Part shown: in pieces, positions 61,521 through 64,000 of the stretch | How positions within the stretch are numbered: the first letter of the stretch is position 1 | Layout of the letters: the number at the start of each line of letters is the position of its first letter | Origin: Vibrio sp. 10N.286.49.B1 | GTDB lineage: Bacteria; Pseudomonadota; Gammaproteobacteria; Enterobacterales; Vibrionaceae | Reading direction: 5' to 3' | NCBI RefSeq assembly: GCF_002873335.1 | Contig: NZ_MCUW01000012.1 | Coordinates: forward strand, 348,840-412,839 | Length of the DNA: 64,000 bases | Notes under the pieces: generated by a model | The model's input: the letters and a program-made list of their open reading frames with translations, nothing else | What the model was told of the DNA's origin: nothing | The model's database searches: none | Made by a program: the position numbers and the translations under genes

Positions 61521-62096
61521 TTACGCACGCGCACTAATATGGTGGTGGCCATCATTTGCCAAAAGTAGATGCTTACATTCAGGTTCTGGGTGAAAATCAA
61601 TAATGCCCTCACGGCCAAATTCCATATTGCAATAATCGATCAAGATATCTTTTAGCTTCACACGGCCCCGTTGGATGCGACTTTTCGTTGCAGATAAGGA
61701 TAGCTCGAGCTGGTCGGCAACTTGCTGCTGAGAAAGTCCTTCAAGCTCAGATAACACCATTGGTCTGCGATATTTTTCTGGCAAGCACTCAAGTATTGGA
61801 CGCAAACACTGACCGACTTCCTGAAGGTTAGTTTGTACAACAGTGAGTTCTTCCTCCGCATGGTCGTCATTCAGTTCATCGTGTATTTGCTGGGAACGAT
61901 AGAAGTCCATGATCGCGTTGTGAGTAATACGAAACAACCAGCTTTTCAAATGATCTTGGGACTTAAGTTGATGTTGTTTTTGGCTGGCTTTAAGGTAAAC
62001 ATCTTGCAAGATATCATCGGCGACGTCGGGGCTTTTCATCTGCTTTACAATATAGCCTCGTAGTTGATCATGATGCTCCAACCATTGCGTTAACAT
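61521..62096 (-). CDS. ECF sigma factor SigZ-like
   Basis: 191 residues. Region 2 (YIVKQMKSPDVADDILQDVYLKASQKQHQLKSQDHLKSWLFRITHNAIMDFYRSQ) and region 4 (LPEKYRRPMVLSELEGLSQQQVADQLELSLSATKSRIQRGRVKLKDIL) are complete. A C-terminal tail of about 40 residues after region 4 has Cys, His and Glu (DYCNMEF, PEPECKHLL, DGHHHISARA), like other SigZ proteins, and may sense metal or redox state. No anti-sigma factor gene is adjacent; the genes upstream (rhodanese, C-S lyase) are separated by 133 bases. Confidence 0.85.
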   Translation of the reverse strand: MLTQWLEHHDQLRGYIVKQMKSPDVADDILQDVYLKASQKQHQLKSQDHLKSWLFRITHNAIMDFYRSQQIHDELNDDHAEEELTVVQTNLQEVGQCLRPILECLPEKYRRPMVLSELEGLSQQQVADQLELSLSATKSRIQRGRVKLKDILIDYCNMEFGREGIIDFHPEPECKHLLLANDGHHHISARA

Positions 62097-62229
62097 ATCT
62101 TATTGCCTGCTTGTTTAATCATTCAAAAAATATATTTCCATAATACCAGAATTGTAATTACTTATCATCACTCGATGAATGTAACGCCTCACCCGCTAGA
62201 ATATTGGTAAGGCGTTAAGCATTTTTTAG

Positions 62230-62628
62230 TTAGTGTTCGTTTTCAAACTGTCCACCCTTTTCTAACCATTGTGCAAACCCGCCAGCCAGATTCATCACAG
62301 GGCTGAGTCCCATCTCCTGCGCCAACTGCGCAGCATAAAGAGAGCGTAGCCCATGAGCACAATAAAATACGTAGGTTTTATCTTGATTAAAAACCTCGTT
62401 GTGGGCAGGGCATGCAGGGTCAATCAAAAACTCCAACATGCCTCGAGGACAAGTAAATGCCCCGGGAATTAAACCCAACTTTTTTCTCTCCAAGGCTTCT
62501 CGTACATCAACGAAGACATAACGCTCGTCGTTAAATAGGGTTTTAGCGTCATCAATCGACAAATCAATGACAGAGCGTCGTGCTTCTTCGGTGAGCGAGG
62601 CGATCCCTCTGGTAATACTCTGTGCCAT
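62230..62628 (-). CDS. Rhodanese-domain protein
   Basis: 132 residues, single rhodanese domain: ISIDDAKTLFNDERYVFVDVREALERKKLGLIPGA and the active-site loop FYCAHGLRS with C90. Six-residue loop (CAHGLR) suits a sulfurtransferase. It is 7 bases downstream of the C-S lyase gene, so the two should be one operon; the pair suggests sulfur from a thioether being handed to the rhodanese, though this is inference. Confidence 0.87.
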   Translation of the reverse strand: MAQSITRGIASLTEEARRSVIDLSIDDAKTLFNDERYVFVDVREALERKKLGLIPGAFTCPRGMLEFLIDPACPAHNEVFNQDKTYVFYCAHGLRSLYAAQLAQEMGLSPVMNLAGGFAQWLEKGGQFENEH

Positions 62629-62635
62629 TGGTGTT

Positions 62636-63898
62636 CTACTCTTCAGTTTTTAACGTCGGTGATAATTGTGTTGTCGCACCGCGCCCAAGGCGATTGATGG
62701 CGGACTCTAAAAGCGCTAAAGACGCTTGAATTTGATCTAAGGGAGAAGCAAAATTCATCCGATAGAAGTTCTCATCAGGCTCACCAAACCAAGTCCCCGG
62801 AGTAAGGGCTAGCTTTGCTTCCTTCGTCAATAATACCTTTAGTGATTGTGAGCCTAATCGTAAATCAGAAAAATCAAACCAGATCTGGTTGGTTCCCTCT
62901 GGTATAAACACCTTCACGTGCGGCACTTTATCAGCCATAAAGGCCACTATCCAATTACGAGTATTTTGCGTATAGGCCAAAAACGCATCAAACCAAGCCT
63001 TACCGTGCTGGTAAGCCGCAACCGTTGCATACGTGGTAAAAACATTACCGTGGTCAAGAGACATAGAGGCTGCGGTTGCTTTAATCTTATCTCGCAGCAA
63101 CTCATTATCGCTGTATATGTAACCGTTCGATAAGCTATTTAAGCCAAAGTTTTTCGCTGGCGAACCAATGATGGTTAAACTCTTGTCATAGCCTAATGTT
63201 GTCATGCTGGTAAACGTTGCTCCATCAAACACGATGTCCCCGTGCACCTCGTCGCTAATAATAATAACCTGATATTTTTTCGCGATTGAGGTCAAGCGTA
63301 CTAACTCTTCTTTTGTCCATACTCGGCCGACTGGATTATGAGGATTGCAAAGCAGTACCATTTTCACTTTTCCGCTTTGCAATTTCGTTTCGAAGTCCTC
63401 AAAATCAATCACATAACGACCACCTTCCACCTTCAATGTGTTATTCACTGCTTGGCGACCAGCAGACTCTATGAGTCGACGAAACTGATGATAAACCGGA
63501 GTTTGAATTAACACCCCGTCACCCTCTTGAGTGAAATCACGAATCAATAATGCGATGGCACTCAATACACCCGGAACTTGAACAAAATGATCGGCGTTAA
63601 GTTTGAGGCCATGACGTTCTTTATTCCATGCAGAAATCGCTTGAAATACCGTTTTAGAGTCAAATTCATACGAGTAGGTTTCTCGGCTTACCAGTTGCTG
63701 CATTGCTTGTGTAATGGGTGATGCAATCGGAAAATCCATATCGGCAATCCAATAAGGCACAACCTCTTGACTGCCATAAATTTGACTAAGCATGTTTTCA
63801 TCATGCTTGATAAATTTATCGGCAATATCAGTGCGGCTCGGCGTGACGTTGAACGCCGTAAATGAATCTGGTAAAGCGTTAGGTTTTGAGTAAGGCAA
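62636..63898 (-). CDS. PatB/MalY-family PLP C-S lyase
   Basis: 420 residues, fold-type I PLP enzyme. Cys/Asn region CNPHNPVGRVWTKEEL near 186, ISDEVHGDIVFDG near 218 with the PLP Asp, and the Lys of GSPAKNFGLNSLSNGYI near 250. It matches cystathionine beta-lyase/MalY types; could also be a methionine-gamma-lyase-like or other beta-C-S lyase. The left end of the gene is complete; the promoter lies at 63899-64000. Operon with the rhodanese gene. Confidence 0.87.
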   Translation of the reverse strand: MPYSKPNALPDSFTAFNVTPSRTDIADKFIKHDENMLSQIYGSQEVVPYWIADMDFPIASPITQAMQQLVSRETYSYEFDSKTVFQAISAWNKERHGLKLNADHFVQVPGVLSAIALLIRDFTQEGDGVLIQTPVYHQFRRLIESAGRQAVNNTLKVEGGRYVIDFEDFETKLQSGKVKMVLLCNPHNPVGRVWTKEELVRLTSIAKKYQVIIISDEVHGDIVFDGATFTSMTTLGYDKSLTIIGSPAKNFGLNSLSNGYIYSDNELLRDKIKATAASMSLDHGNVFTTYATVAAYQHGKAWFDAFLAYTQNTRNWIVAFMADKVPHVKVFIPEGTNQIWFDFSDLRLGSQSLKVLLTKEAKLALTPGTWFGEPDENFYRMNFASPLDQIQASLALLESAINRLGRGATTQLSPTLKTEE

Positions 63899-64000
63899 GG
63901 GGTTTCTCCAGTCTAAGTCGTTTTATACTAATAAGACGAAATAAAGAGAAAAAAGACGCAAAACGATCGTATGTAATTAAGGGAAATATAGAGACATGAT
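63899..64000. other. Window end, upstream of the C-S lyase
   Basis: 102 bases, no gene; AT-rich, likely promoter of the minus-strand operon. Confidence 0.4.

Noticed and set aside
62182..62217. Stem TAACGCCT/AGGCGTTA between rhodanese and sigZ
   Set aside because: T-run only on the plus strand, where no gene ends; on the minus strand the tail is poor.
1..64000. tRNA, rRNA, CRISPR, IS, prophage, toxin-antitoxin or defence genes
   Set aside because: Looked for and not seen; no repeats of the right type and no such protein motifs.

Overview
The window reads as ordinary chromosome of a marine, heterotrophic gammaproteobacterium. The gene families (class I PHA synthase with PsrA, FadE of about 760 residues, DUF808/YedI, SgrR, SigZ, an alpha-glucoside AglEFG-AK system, cbb3 oxidase), a GC content judged by eye to be in the low-to-mid forties, and short intergenic gaps with stem-loop terminators fit Marinomonas-like Oceanospirillales, or less likely a Vibrionales relative. 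This placement is inference from gene content; no rRNA is present. I found no tRNA, rRNA, CRISPR array, insertion sequence, integrase or phage gene.

Layout. 0-4 kb: Fur-type iron-siderophore ABC importer (binding protein, two permeases, ATPase), all on the minus strand. 4-8 kb: DUF808 membrane protein and two MFS transporters. 8-10.5 kb: secreted DUF1501/DUF1800 pair. 10.6-14 kb: a 53-residue zinc-ribbon protein, an M23 peptidoglycan peptidase, a stand-alone CBM48-like domain and an anchored hypothetical. 14-25.4 kb: YjiH-family membrane protein, a porin, GNAT, DMT exporter, an SgrR-type regulator with a divergent small ORF, an L,D-transpeptidase, an SDR and a double ChrR-type cupin. 25.7-28 kb: TSUP exporter, a 51-residue secreted peptide and a secreted hypothetical. 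28-36.2 kb: alpha-glucoside/sucrose/trehalose-type uptake and hydrolysis locus around a divergent promoter with LacI-type operators. 36.3-39 kb: ABM-domain protein and a Fur-controlled TonB receptor. 39-51.4 kb: acyl-CoA and PHA metabolism (thiolase, a YihU-like dehydrogenase, MaoC hydratase, PhaC, phasin, PsrA, FadE, SDR), interrupted by a thioesterase/DUF134/NifX-like group. 51.5-54.5 kb: S30AE-like protein and a PAS-GGDEF-EAL protein. 54.7-59.3 kb: cytochrome c and cbb3 oxidase operon. 59.7-64 kb: RIO kinase, DUF1499, SigZ, rhodanese and a PatB/MalY-type C-S lyase.

How it works together. Iron entry (TonB receptor at 37-39 kb, importer at 0-4 kb) carries Fur-like boxes at both sites. Fatty-acid and PHA turnover seem to share PsrA control: a CAAAC-N4-GTTTG palindrome lies upstream of the phasin gene and a near copy precedes psrA, which lies next to fadE. 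The agl locus has two CpG-centred palindromes between the divergent operons.

The most unusual object is the third subunit of the cbb3 oxidase. It is a 724-residue protein that joins a diheme CcoP to a triheme dehydrogenase-type (AdhB-like) cytochrome, giving five CxxCH motifs in one chain. I saw no defence island or obviously new multi-gene system; the other findings are small proteins, operators and a possible SgrS/SgrT-like locus.
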